Positions 13,182-26,179 of a stretch of 64,000 nt of DNA are shown piece after piece. The position numbers and the translations under genes are program-made. The DNA is from Larus michahellis (taxonomy: Eukaryota; Chordata; Aves; Charadriiformes; Laridae): assembly GCF_964199755.1 (NCBI RefSeq), contig NC_133897.1:120300552-120364551 (forward strand), in the 5' to 3' direction. The notes under the pieces are model-generated. The model searched no databases. It was not told the origin of the DNA and saw only the letters and a list, made by a program, of their open reading frames with translations. The first letter of the stretch is position 1. Each line of letters opens with the position of its first letter.

Positions 13182-14039
13182 AAACCCAGTTAGTTTTAAC
13201 CTGCTTGTGTTCCCAATATTATTCCCCTCCAGCCACATGAACACTGACAGCATCATCCACAAGCAAAAGCTGATGCCAGCGCAGCGGGGGAGTGAGCAGA
13301 GTGTGGGAGCTGTGGAGAGCCCAGGGTAACTCGTAACAGCGCTGATTGCTGGTGGCAATGTAAGGTGTACAGGGAACTACAGCTCGAAAATTCAGGAATG
13401 GTAGTTTAGTGATGAGCAGCATCACTCCCTAATCCACTGTGTCTGTTTTGAGAACCCAGTTTTTGACTGTCTATGATCGATACATAACAGCTTTTGTAAT
13501 TTTGAGGAAATAGCAGCATTAGAAATGACTAACTTCCCAAGCCTTTGGACTAGCTCAACATGCATATACATGATTCTTTCTCTGAAGTTTAATAAGAGCT
13601 TTAACGTCATTGTTACACAACTCTATCTAAATATACACCAGTTTTATTATTATATTACTACCAAATCAATAATATGATCTATTTTCAGTATTTACTTAGC
13701 ATAATAAAACCTGAAAAAATAACTAAAAACAAAATTTAAAAAATTCCCCAGGCACAAATAGACTATAAAGCCTCCATACTCCCAGCTCCTTTCAATTTAG
13801 GAAGGCATTAGCCTGAGCTTTTCTAAAGCGCTCAGTACTGCTTTAGCTTAGCTCCCCAAGCTCAGAACCCACCTATATAAACATCCCTGACCTTTTCATG
13901 GCAACTGGAGGGAGGCTGTGTGAAACGCTCCTACCAGCGCTCCTCTACAGCATGCCCCAGGCCTGATTTTCCACCACTTTCCTCATTCACCCAAAAGGTA
14001 GCTTCATTTCAGTAGTACCAAATGCATCCGGATCATACA
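13182..14039. other. unique AT-rich non-coding stretch
   Basis: No gene or transposon recognised. The stretch 13600-13750 is particularly AT-rich (ATATTACTA and AAAACAAAATTTAAAAAATT-type words) without being a simple repeat. Confidence 0.5.
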
Positions 14040-14880
14040 GGAGGCAAGACACTAGTATAAATGCCGATTATTCTTATTAGCTGTTGGAGAATAATCATTA
14101 TCATTATGTTTCCAAAATTAGGTTCCACATTAATGTCTTCCTGTGGTGCCCTTTATATTAAACCATAGAGGTTTAATCTGCAACTACAGTTTTTTCCTGC
14201 TTCTGTGGGATTATTTTGTCGCCTTAATGTTCCTCTAATAGATGATATTTTTGGCATGTGAAATGATGACTGTGTATTGTAAACCAATTAGGTTTTATTT
14301 AAAAAAAATGTGATAGGCAATGGAAAAATATCATGAAGCACTGAGAAATGTTTGAATTTCTTGATAGTTCCTGTCTTCAGAAATAGTGCTGTTTAGCCAA
14401 TCTGCTAAACCATTGGAACAGTTTTATTTTTAGATTGTGTGGCTCCTGTGCTAACATTTTTCCTGCTCTGTAAAACTAATTACCATCCCATACACTACTG
14501 TACATACCTTCAGCGTAAATCAAGAGTTAGATTTATTCAGTGATTCTTTCTAAAGGAACAGGAGACAAAGAGATGCATGCCCTCAGACTAATTTTATCCT
14601 GTGGAAAATTTCATTTTACCTACCTTCATATTTTAAAGAGTTAATTTCCATTTTGACTGTGTTTTATTAATAGGCCACTGGAAGCTTATAAACACTTCAA
14701 GGCTTTTAAGATTGTGTTTTTGTGAAAATGATTAATTATGCAGTGTTATGGATTATGATGCCCTCTTTTCCATGGTTTCCGGACTTCTTGCTTGTTGTCA
14801 TGTTGCTCCAACAGTTTGATGAACACGAGAATATTTTTTCCCTGTTTGGTCTAAAAGAAAGTGTGATTCTTTATAAAGGA
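14040..14880. promoter_or_regulatory. candidate conserved non-coding / enhancer-like block
   Basis: About 840 bp of evenly complex, AT-rich sequence with no simple repeat, no recognisable transposon and no open frame of note. Short homeodomain-type and related words recur: CCAATTAGG near 14285, AACTAATTACC near 14475, GATTAATTATGC near 14730 and CACTTCAAGG near 14693. This texture is typical of deeply conserved vertebrate non-coding elements in gene deserts. Conservation itself is not testable here, so the call is inference. Confidence 0.25.
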
Positions 14881-16109
14881 CATATTGCAAATTGAAAATC
14901 TGCCACTCACAGAGTCAGGTTGTCCTGTGGTGCATATCATATACAACTGCTCGACACTTTTTTAAAGACTAGTTTAGTACTTGTGCAAAACCCCAGACTA
15001 TCAGCTGCAGAGATTGACAAGCTTAAAGCCAGCAGGGACAGTGGCAATCATAGAGACTGATTTCCCACACAATACAGAGACCATGTACGTTCCCTCACTA
15101 ATTCTTCCAAAGGAGAGAATTTTTCTTCCTGGAGCATGTGAGCTATTTTATCTATGAGACAGCAAAGGGACAGTGTCACCTTCTACCATGTTGCCTCATT
15201 TTTTGCTGAAATAATGTCTGAATAGTTTCTTTACAAAAGTAATTCTTAAATTCTTTATGGATTGTGTGAACAGGAGCTGAGTAAATCTTGAAACAGGGAT
15301 CTCTACTGGAGAATATCAGTTTCAAGTCTTAATTAATATAGACAGTGTGTGCCAGCACTCCTAACATAGACATACCTTTTCTACTGTCTTCCTGAGAATA
15401 TCACAGTGAGTGACTTTATTCCCAGGAATATTAACGCTTTTCTCAATACACAGACACTCAGAGAAATTGCACTTTTGACTTAATTGCCAATTCCCACATC
15501 AGAAACCTGATCTAACGGGCCTACTTTACTCTGCTTGGAGGACACCCCCGCATTGCAATGAAACGGTTTTTCAAATGCAGGCAGGGAATAGCTGATATGC
15601 CAGGAATTGTGCACCGATGTTGTCTGTCTGTAGGGCGGTCTGATGGCCAAGTGCATTCAGGAGCCCTGGGGCTGCTTCACTGATGAGGCACCAACAGAAA
15701 GACGTGGTGGTCGTGAAGAATCACATTCTGACCTGGCCCGTCAATCCACGTAGAGAAGCGTGGTGGGGAGAAAGAAATCTCTTGCCCTTCAGGGATTTTT
15801 CTTGTTACAGGAGACCAGAAATCTATATATTGTGCACTAAGCAGGCAGATGTGGGTGCCCATACCTCTTGTCCCTAATATAGTAGCAAGCCCAACTGAGC
15901 TTGCACAGTCAAGAAAATAGATGAGCCTAGAAGGCAAAAATGACCTATCTCCTCTCTAGTCTGGGAGTGGGGGTGGAAGGGGTTGGCTGCGACCTACAGC
16001 CTGGCGTGCACTTTGTGCACAGAACTGGACAGCCACATGAGGTCTTTCCTCCAGGGACACTGGGAGATGCAATTCTTATCTGCCATGAACAGTTAGCACA
16101 GAAACAAAC
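14881..16109. other. unique non-coding stretch, no gene seen
   Basis: No family recognised. Overlapping frames on both strands at 15677-15937 are likely mutual shadows. Nothing else stands out. Confidence 0.5.
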
Positions 16110-16151
16110 CATTTACTTAGTTTCATGGTTAGCCATGAAACTAAGTAAATG
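16110..16151. repeat. perfect 19-bp inverted repeat with 4-nt loop
   Basis: The left arm CATTTACTTAGTTTCATGG (16110-16128) and the right arm CCATGAAACTAAGTAAATG (16133-16151) are exact reverse complements, separated by TTAG at 16129-16132. The next outward pair (C at 16109, T at 16152) does not match, so the symmetry ends sharply. If transcribed, it would fold into a 19-bp hairpin with a tetraloop. That is shorter than a usual microRNA precursor stem. No repeat family explains it. Confidence 0.95.
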
Positions 16152-16689
16152 TAGTAGCTATGCCTACCATCATGTCTCTGTTAGGATCTGCCATACCAAT
16201 TCATAATCATGCTTTGACTTTTCTTTGTGCTTTCCACCCATGCTCTTGGAGTGGTTTGCACGTGTTGATGAACTCTACTGTGCATGAAACACAGGGAACA
16301 GTATCAACCCCATATTTCAGAAGAGAAAGGCAAAGTATGCTGACCAAAAGAGAGTGGACATGTGTCATCTTTTACCTACGCCTAAGCTGACAGAAGGAGC
16401 TACTGCAGCTTCCCCAGTGCCCGAGGCTAATCACCACTCTCCCAGCAGAAGCTACTGCTCTCCAGGCTGCCTCAGCTGCTCATGGCAAAGCTCCCCAGAC
16501 CATTTCAGCCTAAACGAGTGGGCCTGGCTTAAGAGGGTGATGAGTAAATCTCTGCTAACCCAGCTGGATTCAAGCACGTTCCGGAAGGCAGCTCAGACTG
16601 GATTGCCTCTGGTGAGGACGGGTAGCTAGGAGGCAGGGTCGGGCTGGTAACCCTTTTCAGCTGGCACTGCTGCAGCTGGAAAAAGGACG
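16152..16689. other. unique non-coding stretch
   Basis: No gene recognised. The open frame 16354-16629 (91 codons) is Ser/Pro-rich with no family resemblance. Confidence 0.5.
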
Positions 16690-16735
16690 CGTGCTCACAC
16701 AGTGACTTGCCCAGGGTCAGACTGTGGCATAAACA
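16690..16735 (-). repeat. MIR/CORE-SINE-like core fragment, antisense
   Basis: CACACAGTGACTTGCCCAGG followed by GTCAGACTGTGGCAT matches the complement of the conserved MIR core, which usually reads AGTGACTTGCCCAAGG then TCACACAGC. Only about 45 bp can be recognised. Confidence 0.5.
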
Positions 16736-17029
16736 GACTTACAGTTGCTTTAGTTAATAAGCAGAAGATAAGCACGGGGAAGGCAGGGAAAAGTTCACAG
16801 TAGAAATTCTACGGTGCAGTAAAAACAGAAGATATAAGAAAAGCCAAGGGGAATAACAGTTTTCTTTGTTAGAATAAAGTCCCTTTTTCAATATTAGAAG
16901 AAAGCACCTTTTCTGTGATTCTTCACTTTTTGCAACAAAGTCTTTACACAAACAGCTCCTAGTTTTATGAGGCAGCAACAAAACAATCCTTCTCCAAAAC
17001 TGCCAGACAGTGATAATTAAAGCTGCGAT

Positions 17030-17110
17030 TGAGGAGACTGGATTTGAACCACCGCTTGACAGGGAGAGAGCATTATGCAGTACCCTGCACTCCCTCTGCA
17101 TCATACAGCC
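17030..17110 (-). repeat. tRNA-derived SINE head fragment, antisense
   Basis: On the minus strand the segment reads GTGCAGGGTACTGCATAATG, then CTCTCTCCCTGTCAAGCGG, then TGGTTCAAATCC. The last block is a good RNA polymerase III B box, and the preceding words resemble the anticodon-arm region of tRNA-like SINE heads. It does not fold as an intact tRNA, because no paired acceptor stem is found, so a tRNA gene was rejected. It may belong to the same old element as the core fragment at about 16.7 kb, or be separate. Confidence 0.4.
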
Positions 17111-19680
17111 TTTCCGTTGCAATGAACTCACTAAAAATGAAAGTTAAATCACATCAGACAAACACATAATGAGCTTGTGCTGCGATGTTTAATAAGTTAA
17201 TCAAGTATGTTAATGATACATATTTACAAGAAAGGAATTTGACTTGAAATGAAGTCAGGAAACAACAAAGGCTAGTAATAAGAACAGCTTTGCGTTGACA
17301 AAGTCCAGATGAATATGAGATAATTTGGGCATCAAAAAGAGAACAGAGAAACTGGTAATAGATGGAGCTATGAAGAAGAGCTGAATTTCACAGCATATCC
17401 AATTACAAAAGTCATTACTGATGGGAATAACAAAACAACTTGTCTACACAGAATATGAGTAGAATTCAGTGGATTAAATGTCTAAATCTGTACCATGTTT
17501 CATATTTATTTTTAAAAGTGGCTTGATACTGTGGAAATTGTATCTGAATCCCAAAGTCTTGGAACATCTAGAATTTCTCAGGTCTTTGGTTGGTTCATTA
17601 GAAATCGAAGCAGTTGTAAACTTAGGGTTTGAAACTTTATTTCCCCTCTAGAACATAAAGCATGTTTGGAGTTGCTCCTGTTAATGTTTCTGGTCAATTC
17701 TCATGTCTTCAAAAATAAAATGACTGGAGTAGAATCATCCCACTGTAAAAGCCTCAGTTTTAGATAAGAAAAGGCACCCTCTCTTGATCTCCTCAAAACT
17801 GTGAGACTTGTTTAGATGGATGAAAATGAAAGAAGACCAAAGTACATCCCAACTGGGACTAAGCAACGTGACTTTCATTAAAGAGATTTTGTAATGAATA
17901 GAAAACCCATTTTCTTTCTATTTTCTTTCCTTTAGAGAGGAAAATTGTTGGTCCTTTCTGTGTTTAGAGTTTAGAGTTCCTAATTTCCAAACACAAGGAG
18001 AAAAGAACCAGGACGCTTGATTGTAATACTGCGTAAGTGTGAAAATAATTGTGTTTTTTTCAGTGACATCAGTGTGCTGGGCAACGAAGGGTGAACCCGG
18101 AGGTGCCGCAAGGCACAGTGGCCTCCCTTGTTATTGCCCTGCTGTGCTGCACTCCTACCCCTTCGACTGTTGTTGATTCAAGGTGGCACGTTCACAGGGT
18201 GCGGTGTCACGCTGTGTGAGGACACCAGCTGGGATCGGAGAGCTGTATGGATACCACAGTCCACGGCATCTATTTGTCTGCATTTGGTGACATCCCGATG
18301 CAGGAATATTGCTTCCAGTTCTGGTGCTAGCTTGAACTAAGCCTGAATAAAATGTCTCTGAGCTCAGACATAGACCTATTATACTGTGTAGCCCATTTAT
18401 TTGGGTGCATTACATTGATCTCCTCCCCATGCCTAAATCCTTATAGTCCCTCACAATGTGTAGTGTATATTACTGTTTAATGTCTGTTTGGCTGCCTCTG
18501 GTTGCACTCTCTTTGCTCAAAGGCATGCTCCCTACGGTCAGCTGGAAATGGGTTTTAAATGTTTATTTAAAGAATCTGCACTCTCTTTAAAATCCTTTTC
18601 TTTCCTAAATTTTCTCAGGTTGATTCTCAATGGTAGTAATTCAAACTCAGAATTCATTAATTCTGTAGCATTTTGAATTTTCTCATATACATATATTTTC
18701 TTACAGAAGTACATGCTTTTGAATTCAGTAACCTGGCTTTGTTTTGCAGCATTTGTTGTCCGTAAATATCCATTGAGCATCTTGTGTGCATAATTCCCAG
18801 AATGCGGGCTGTTCTCAAGCAACGTGCTCTCGGTTACTTGAGCTTCGCGACTGGTTAACTGCATGGCAGAGCCTGTTTCTGCTCCCTCATTGGAGGGCAG
18901 TGATGTTACACTCTCAACAGTAAAAAGTAAAAGAGCTCTTCTGATACCCAACATTATTTATGCCTGAGTCCTTAACACACTGAAGGACTGATCTGTTTTT
19001 CAAGGTTAATACATTTTAACAAAGTGTGAGTGCTGCCTAATATTTTATTTCTGAAATTCAACTTTACCTGTATTAGGGGCTGCTCTAAGAGCTACTAGCC
19101 CTTCATCAGAAGGCTAAACATCTAACTGAAAGACAAAAGACAGTATGACAGTGCTTGAATGGTCAATAATGCTTTTTTTTCACAACCCCAGTGTTAAAAC
19201 CACTCGGAGCTCTAAATGATGACTCTTGTTAGCTCATCATGTCTCATCATCAGCGGCTGTCAAATGACAGCTTCATAAAATCCTACCTAAGACCAGGAGC
19301 CAGCAGGGCAGGTCATCCGATGTCTGTGAAAGGTTTTGGTTAGGCTGCTTTTGACGGCCAGAATTCAGCGTGCCTCAGACCCTGGCAGAGAGGGAGACTG
19401 CAAGCGACTGTCTGCATAAAGGCACAGAAGGTTTCCTAGTGCTGCTTCTCTCTTCCTTTGTTTCTTTCCCGTTCTCATCTCAAGGGCTACTTTCACTTGG
19501 TCTCTCTGACAGCTGCACTTTTGCCTCCCAGTTCCTCTCTCATCAGTTGTTCCGCTTTTTAGAGTGAAACACATAGACTGGATGGCAAGGAGACATTTCG
19601 TGGACTTCAGTGAACATCTTTTTCCTTCAGGGTTAACCTCGTTGCAAGCACTGAGGTTTTCCTGTACTGTCCTTGGCTTC
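17111..19680. other. unique non-coding stretch, no gene seen
   Basis: AT-rich unique sequence. The frame at 18538-18954 (minus, 138 codons) has no family resemblance and overlaps another frame on the plus strand. No transposon recognised. Confidence 0.5.
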
Positions 19681-19697
19681 TTTTTTTTTTTTTTTTT
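19681..19697. repeat. poly-T run (17 nt)
   Basis: An uninterrupted T homopolymer. No retroposed sequence is recognised next to it, so it is listed only as a simple repeat. Confidence 0.9.
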
Positions 19698-20550
19698 CCA
19701 CTTTCTCTACACTGAAAAGCTTAGCCTCAAAAGTGCATTTTTCTCTCAGCTCTTGCAGCGGGAAAAAAGCAACTGTGCCATAGCTTTATGTTTTAAATTT
19801 CTTCCAATTGTTGGAGAGTATTTCTTCGCCTGATTGTCTGTGTCTAGCTAGGAAATAACTGAAAATAATAATAAAGCAGTTTAACACATTGAATATCTGT
19901 GCGAGGCATGCACTTCATCTCGAGTCCTTTCTCCTCTTCGTATGCTCCTGTTTAGCCCCTGTTATTGTTCACTCAGCATTTTATAATGACAGGCGTATAA
20001 ACATTATAGAACTGTGCAGCTGGAGCACGCCTGAATGCAAATTACCTCACACAGGAAATTGTGTAATGCACTCAGTACCTGAAAATAAAGATCCAGATAA
20101 TGAAAATGGAGATAGTGCTCTGGATGTGAGTGGAATTACACTAATTTACAGCAGCTAAGGATTTGCCTATGCATATGCCTCAACAAGCAGGAGAAAAACA
20201 GCTTGTCCTGTTCATAATTGACATCTTTCTTGGCACCGTTCCTCCCACTCCCACCGAAATTAGATGTAAATTGCCCCCCCTTCCCTCAGGACTGAAATAC
20301 GGGGCTTGGGAGGTTTGAATTGGACATGCTTTTAAGAGCACGGACGTTTCAATCCAACACAAAGGTTAAATTTCTTGAGGGAGAGAAAGCTCCACAGTCC
20401 TGTCCCTTGCCTTGAACTGATATGTCCTCCAGATAAAATGCCAGAGAGTTCAGGAGGTAAGGAGCAGGTTTAGAAAATGGTAATGAAGGGAAGACAGGCT
20501 CTTTGGCAAGCAGTAGATGCGATGTAGCCACCGGAGAAAGCAAGTCTGTT
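19698..20550. other. unique non-coding stretch with one octamer motif
   Basis: No gene recognised. A perfect octamer ATGCAAAT lies at 20035-20042 and runs directly into TTA, giving a composite POU/homeodomain-like word. The surrounding 19980-20160 has the even texture of conserved non-coding DNA. Confidence 0.4.
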
Positions 20551-21120
20551 AAGCTATGATGACGGAAATTGAGCCCTTCTCAGTAATTCCTTTCTCTGCC
20601 TGTCCTTTACAAAATTTAAAAGGGATTATTGTGTCCCCTGGACAGCTAATAAAAGCAGACCTAAAATTAATTCAATTTACAGCATCCTTTTATAGAGCAA
20701 ATGAGTTTTGCACCAAAGACCCCCGAATGGTTTCTGGTTTGGGTGTGGCAAATGGAAGTAACAAATACCGCAGAGACAATAGGTTGGGCTAAAGTTCCTT
20801 TATGGAGTGTTTGCTTATACTGAGTATGTGCTTTGGCTTAATTACTGCTTTGTGAAGAACTCCAGTTGCCTCACATGCCATACGAGCCTTAAGGAGGCAT
20901 TTGTTGTAGTTTTTGCCCTTCATTTTCCCGCACGGAAAATGTTGATCTGTCTGCCTGAAGAGCTATTGAGGTTCTGAATCAATGTGAGGAAGGAATGCCG
21001 AATACCCCGTGCCTTACATCTTGAGCAGCTATTTACACCTCAACAGAAGCAGACTAAATCAAAACGACACTTTTTGATACTTCGTGTTATGCAAATTGTT
21101 CCACAAGGGGTAATACCGGC
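20551..21120. promoter_or_regulatory. candidate enhancer-like block with octamer
   Basis: The block is AT-rich and complex, with homeodomain-type words such as CTAATAAAAG and AAAATTAATTCAATT around 20645-20675, and a perfect octamer ATGCAAAT at 21089-21096. There is no simple repeat and no family resemblance in its open frames. The regulatory call is inference from composition and motifs only. Confidence 0.2.
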
Positions 21121-21170
21121 GCAGAATGAGGCCCAGAGACCCACAGGAAAAGACTTGCACAGTAATTAAA
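21121..21170 (-). repeat. possible MIR fragment, antisense
   Basis: GAATGAGGCCCAGAG followed about 14 bases later by GACTTGCACAG resembles the complement of the MIR core (GAGGCCCAGAGAGG, then GTGACTTGCCC). The match is short and weak. Confidence 0.3.
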
Positions 21171-24100
21171 TGCGAGCTGAGTGAAAGGCTGCTGGTAATT
21201 CATAGGGCGAAGGGCTAAATGTCTTCATTTTGCAGCATGTGGAGGAACACTCAGGAGCAAGGCAGTCACTTAGAGCAAAACTCAGCCTTCACATAGACCT
21301 TTAAAGATGTTGCACAGGCACTTGCAATGAAAGAACTGTATGATACCAGAAGATATCATTCTACCATCACAAAAATTCTCACACCTTTAATATCAGATGA
21401 GTGGAGATGTCTCCAATTGATAGACATGAATTCTTCTGTAATGATTTTCCCAGAGCATCATCACCCTTGGCTCACTGTGGCAGCGGTAAAAAGCATGTTG
21501 TACACTAACACATGCAGCAAGTTCCACTGCAGGTTCAGAAACATGGTATCTGTCAGCATAATACCCCCTCACGCATGTCCCCACTCTTATTTTATTTTAA
21601 TTATTTTTGTCAAAAAACATGAATTCATCCACAGTCTAAAGGGCAGTTTGCATGTAAAGAAAACAGAATTAAATTCAGAAGCTACATGATACTACAGGCA
21701 ACCAGTACCCAAGTAATATCTCATCTATTCCAAAAGGTAGGAGAAGACTAATTAGAAAAATACTTAAAATAGTGCACTTCAGAACTTAATCTTCAGCACT
21801 GTGTAAATAATATTCAGTCATGGCATCCCTCAATCTGATCTGAAAAATAACTGCCTGAAGGTTCAGCTGAACTTGTCTCTTCATTATTCAACACCACGGC
21901 TATTCCTTCCCCAAACAGACCTGAGAAAAAAGTGAGCTAGGGAAAAAAAAAAAAAGAAAAAATAAATGGAAAAGCCTATGCAATTGTGCTCTTGAAAGTC
22001 TGTCAGGGTTTTTTGGTAACGTGACATCAGTGGCGTGAACATGTCGGTTTTAAATTCCTTCAGTGGTCATCAAGTAAAAAGTGCAGAAAGGTCAGGGTAG
22101 CACAAAGCTAATATTGGTTCTATTATTATTTTTGTCCTTATTAGCTCCCTAACAGGAAGAAACTGCTACCTCGGCCTCAATGAAGAGCAAGAGAGGAGCA
22201 GGGCAACTTTCAGAGCTTGTGCTCCCTGACACATTCATCATTTCGGTTTATTTCAGAAGATTCCTTTAATTATACTACCCTAGACGCCAAGACACTTCAG
22301 CTGGCTTTTGGGGTGAACTGTGTCTTATATTATACTGTATTGTAGTGTATAGAAAAGTGCATCTATTTCAAGCTCTATGGAGGTCAGCAGAGGAAGACAT
22401 TATTAGAAAGATTTGAAGAATGGTATGAAAAACATGTCACGTTTCAGGAATCCGCTGTGGTCCTGAATCCTTTATTGTGTGTGATAAACAGGAGCGGTCA
22501 TATGGCTAAGATGAGGGGGCTATCACTGGGATAGGCAGCAAGGCCCATTGCAAAATCAAAGCTAATGTCCTTCCCTCCATGGGGAACTTTGAGGAATGTG
22601 AAGCCAGAAATTTGGATATGGGATTTTTCTCCTGGGTGCCATCAAATTCCTGTTCTGTTTCACTTGATTGAATGGGATCTGCATCAGGGACTTCCTATAT
22701 TCCTGCCTAATCAGGTGAAAACACAGTGAAAGATGTGACCAGCCATCTGTAGGGAACAATTTCTGGGCAACAGATAGGAGCGCACATTTGCCTTGCTATA
22801 AACGGATTCAGCCCGGGACTCATCACCCATCCTGAGGCCCTGCTCCAAAATTCGCTGTGATGGATTGTATATGCCATTACCAGAAACATCTGAGAACATG
22901 TCTCTGTGGGTGACATTTATCAACACAAATATCCTTTGTTACAATGGATGTCATGATTGGTCTAGCCTAGAAGTAAGGGTGATTGCTGCAACATCTTGGT
23001 TTTTCAGATGCTTTCATGGGGGGAATGCAAAGAAGTTCAGGAATGAAACTTTTATTGGCTTTTTTTTTTTTTTTTAGTTGGGAAAGGAAGCATAGGCCAG
23101 TGAAAAATAGGTGTTCCATGAGACCAGATATGAAATGAGCCCAACTCAATCAGTCACAGAATGGTTGTTCCAGATGGTGGAAAGAACAGGAGGAGAGGAT
23201 CTACCACCCACTGTGGAGTAATATAGGAGGAGAAAAGAGAGGAAAGAAGCCCGATAGGTGCAGAGAATAGGCTGAATTTGAGGGGAAGGAGGTCTGATGG
23301 TGAACTGATGGGTAAGAGAAAAGATTTTTGAATGACTGGAAGATTAAGGGATGTGCAGAAGTTTTCAAGCAGCAGCTTTCCACATAGAGGATAGGTTTTG
23401 TTTTCTCCTGTTCTTCATGCTGGGGATACAAGTGACTCCTGTGTCAGATGGGAAATAATACCGCAAGATAGCACACAATGTGACTGAACAAAACTTTCAA
23501 GACATGGACCCAAGAGTAAATAGCTACTTTTTTACCTTGTATTCAAAATAAGTGTCGTCTTTGCCATCAGCACAGCTTATGATGTGGCATCTGTGACCAA
23601 TTTCCACAAAAGAAGACTATACAGTCATCTCTTTTTGTTTTAAGTCTTTGCAGTAGGACTGGGAGATGTAGTGACTTATAGAATCCCAGCAGTGACTTTA
23701 TGAATGATGCATGAAACAAAATCTCTCTCTGCCTGACGCACAAAGGGAATATCAGACAGGGTTGCGAGACCACTGCTGGGCTGGGCTGCTTGATGTAATA
23801 CTCAGCTCAGACACAGCCAGGAAAGTCCACCAAGCACACTGGTTTCAAAGTAAATGTGTAAAAACACAATGAGGGAAAAAAAAAAAAGGCAACAACAAAA
23901 CCAGAGAGATAATGATATTAAGTTGTTTGGCATAGTGGGTTTTTTCCCCCTTTTCCTCTCTCTTTCTTGCTACCATTCCCTTTCCCAAAGCAGCTGCCTT
24001 CACAGATTGGGCTAGAGTAAAGAGTGTTTTCATCACTTCTTAAATAAGTTCTTTAGAAACATATCTTAGTGAAATATGCCTACTACATTTCCAAGGGAGA

Positions 24101-26179
24101 TCTTTCACTTAAAAACAGTGATCTGTGACCTTTTCAATAATGAAATCGCTTCCTATATTACTCAAACTAGTAGAGGAATCTAAGAAACACTGGAAGTTAT
24201 TTCTGTGGTATAAAAAGAAACCCCAGTCCATTCTGCTTTTCCAGATGAAAAGACCGAGGAACACTGTCTATATAAGGACACAGTTCGTTCATATGTGCAT
24301 ATATCTAAAAGGTGGGGGTTTATTTCTTAAATGACCAACAAATATGACCCAAAGCCTAGTGAAGTCAAAAGTTCAAAAAGCATCTTTCAACTTCAAGATA
24401 TTCTGCACGAAAGTTTTATTTACAGTATTTTATACATCACTTGGAGTTCTAAATTCTAAGTCACAGAAACGATATCTACAAAATATAGCACAGGAGGTGG
24501 AAACTACACTAGAAAATAATTTTTCTTCTGTTTCATATTTCAGCATAGGCAATTATTAGTTACCAAAGCCTGTTTCTTGTTAACAGGCATTTATAACAGC
24601 CTTTAACGGAATTGCTTGTGCTAATGGAGAGAGATGTATGAGAATCAACACAGTCCCAGCAAAGATGACAAATCAGCAGGCATCTTCCTACTCTCATGAA
24701 AAAGCCAAACATGGAAATGTATTTTCTTGATGCTGATACAGCATCAACCATCAAAAATTCCACATCAATGTAATCTGAAAAGAATCCTTTTGTTCCCTGC
24801 TTCCTACATCTCCACACTAACAGTCTTCAAAATGTAAGTGCTAAGATTGACTACCTTCTCCAGTATTTTGTTAAGATGTGGGGCTGCAAGAACATTTATC
24901 TTTTGTTAGATTTACAAAACAACTAGAGAAAAAAAGCAAGTACAGACTTTGGAGTTCTTTTACGAACTCTGCTAAGAAGCATCACATCAAAAAGAAAGCT
25001 AAAAACAAGTTAGATATATTTGTCCGTAGCTTAATCTAATTTTGCTAATTGATTAGATCACTTGAGAGGAAAGCACTGACAGAGATGTGACACACATTAG
25101 CAGGGAGAGAGTTGACAGATCTTATGGAACAGACACAAAAAAGAAACCATTTATGCCCATGAAAATAGGGTCGAATGGCAAATTGCAATGGCACATAATG
25201 TAATATCTTCATTATCCCTCTTTTTAGTATCCAGAGGAGTTACAGATTTTAATTCTAGACTTATTATTTTAAGGGATTTGTAGGTCTCCCTTGAGGTTTG
25301 CAACTGAGAAGTCAGAGATGCTTTGTGAAAAATACTGGAACTGAAGATTTCTACCCTTTATTGATTATCTTCAAAAGTTCTTGTTTCTGCACACTGATTA
25401 TTCAGTTTCAAAATGACAGCACTGGCTGCATGGGATATCACTTTTCAAGAAGAGTACATGTAAAATCAAAGTGTTTTGATGTGTCTATTTATGGGGACAT
25501 TCTACATGTTTATTAAGATTTGGGTCCATTTATTAAGTGCTAGCGTGTGGAAGGTTTTCCTGAGTCTGTCGAGGATTGTATTGTGTGAGAAGCAGAAATG
25601 AAGATTCTGGAAAGTGGCATTTACATGTATTGTTTCTAAGGTCTTAATGCATAATCTCTTTCAATCCCTGGAGATGCAACAAGTACGCAGAGACTCTGAA
25701 ACACATTTTGCAGAAACCGAGGCAGTATCGCTCAAGCTCTACTTGCGGACACTACCACTAGTCTTTTAAAGATACTCTTATGTACTTAAGAGGTGAGACT
25801 GAGGAACTCAAAGTGACAACTCAGATATATAGATCGGTTATATCAGTCAGATATGTTTATAGAGAGGAAAAAGTGGAAAAAGCCTGTGTTACCTCAGAAG
25901 ATGAGAAGAACTTCAAAGCCAGCCTTGAAGCGTTGGCCCTTTAAGGGGGTCTAAGTTGGGGAGGTGGGGAGTGAACTGGTCCCCTTAGACCTGTTGGAAA
26001 AAAATCTAGTGTGTCAGTGTTGTTTATAGAGTACACCCAAGCCTCATGACTATCTGTAGTCCATTCCCTCCTATCCTACTCCTTAGCTTCCACAGTTGTT
26101 CCATCAGATGTCAGAGGGTGCATCCCTGCCTGTTCTCTTAGCATCTGTTTATGGATCTGTGGTCCATGAATCACTCACT
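21171..26179. other. unique non-coding stretch with homopolymer runs
   Basis: No gene recognised in about 5 kb. Homopolymer runs occur at 21943-21955 (A), 23060-23075 (T) and about 23876-23886 (A). Frames of 60-120 codons (for example 21327-21689) have no family resemblance. No transposon is recognised; the short word CATTTTGCAGAAACCGAGGC near 25706 recalls MIR but is isolated. Confidence 0.5.

Noticed and set aside
16110..16151. microRNA precursor
   Set aside because: The stem is only 19 bp with a 4-nt loop and pairing ends abruptly; typical precursors need a stem of about 30 bp or more.
17030..17110. tRNA gene on the minus strand
   Set aside because: A good B box (GGTTCAAATCC) is present, but no paired acceptor stem or proper A box is found; a SINE head fits better.
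25690..25740. Additional MIR fragment
   Set aside because: Only one short MIR-like word (TTTTGCAGAAACCGAGGC) matches, without the neighbouring core blocks.
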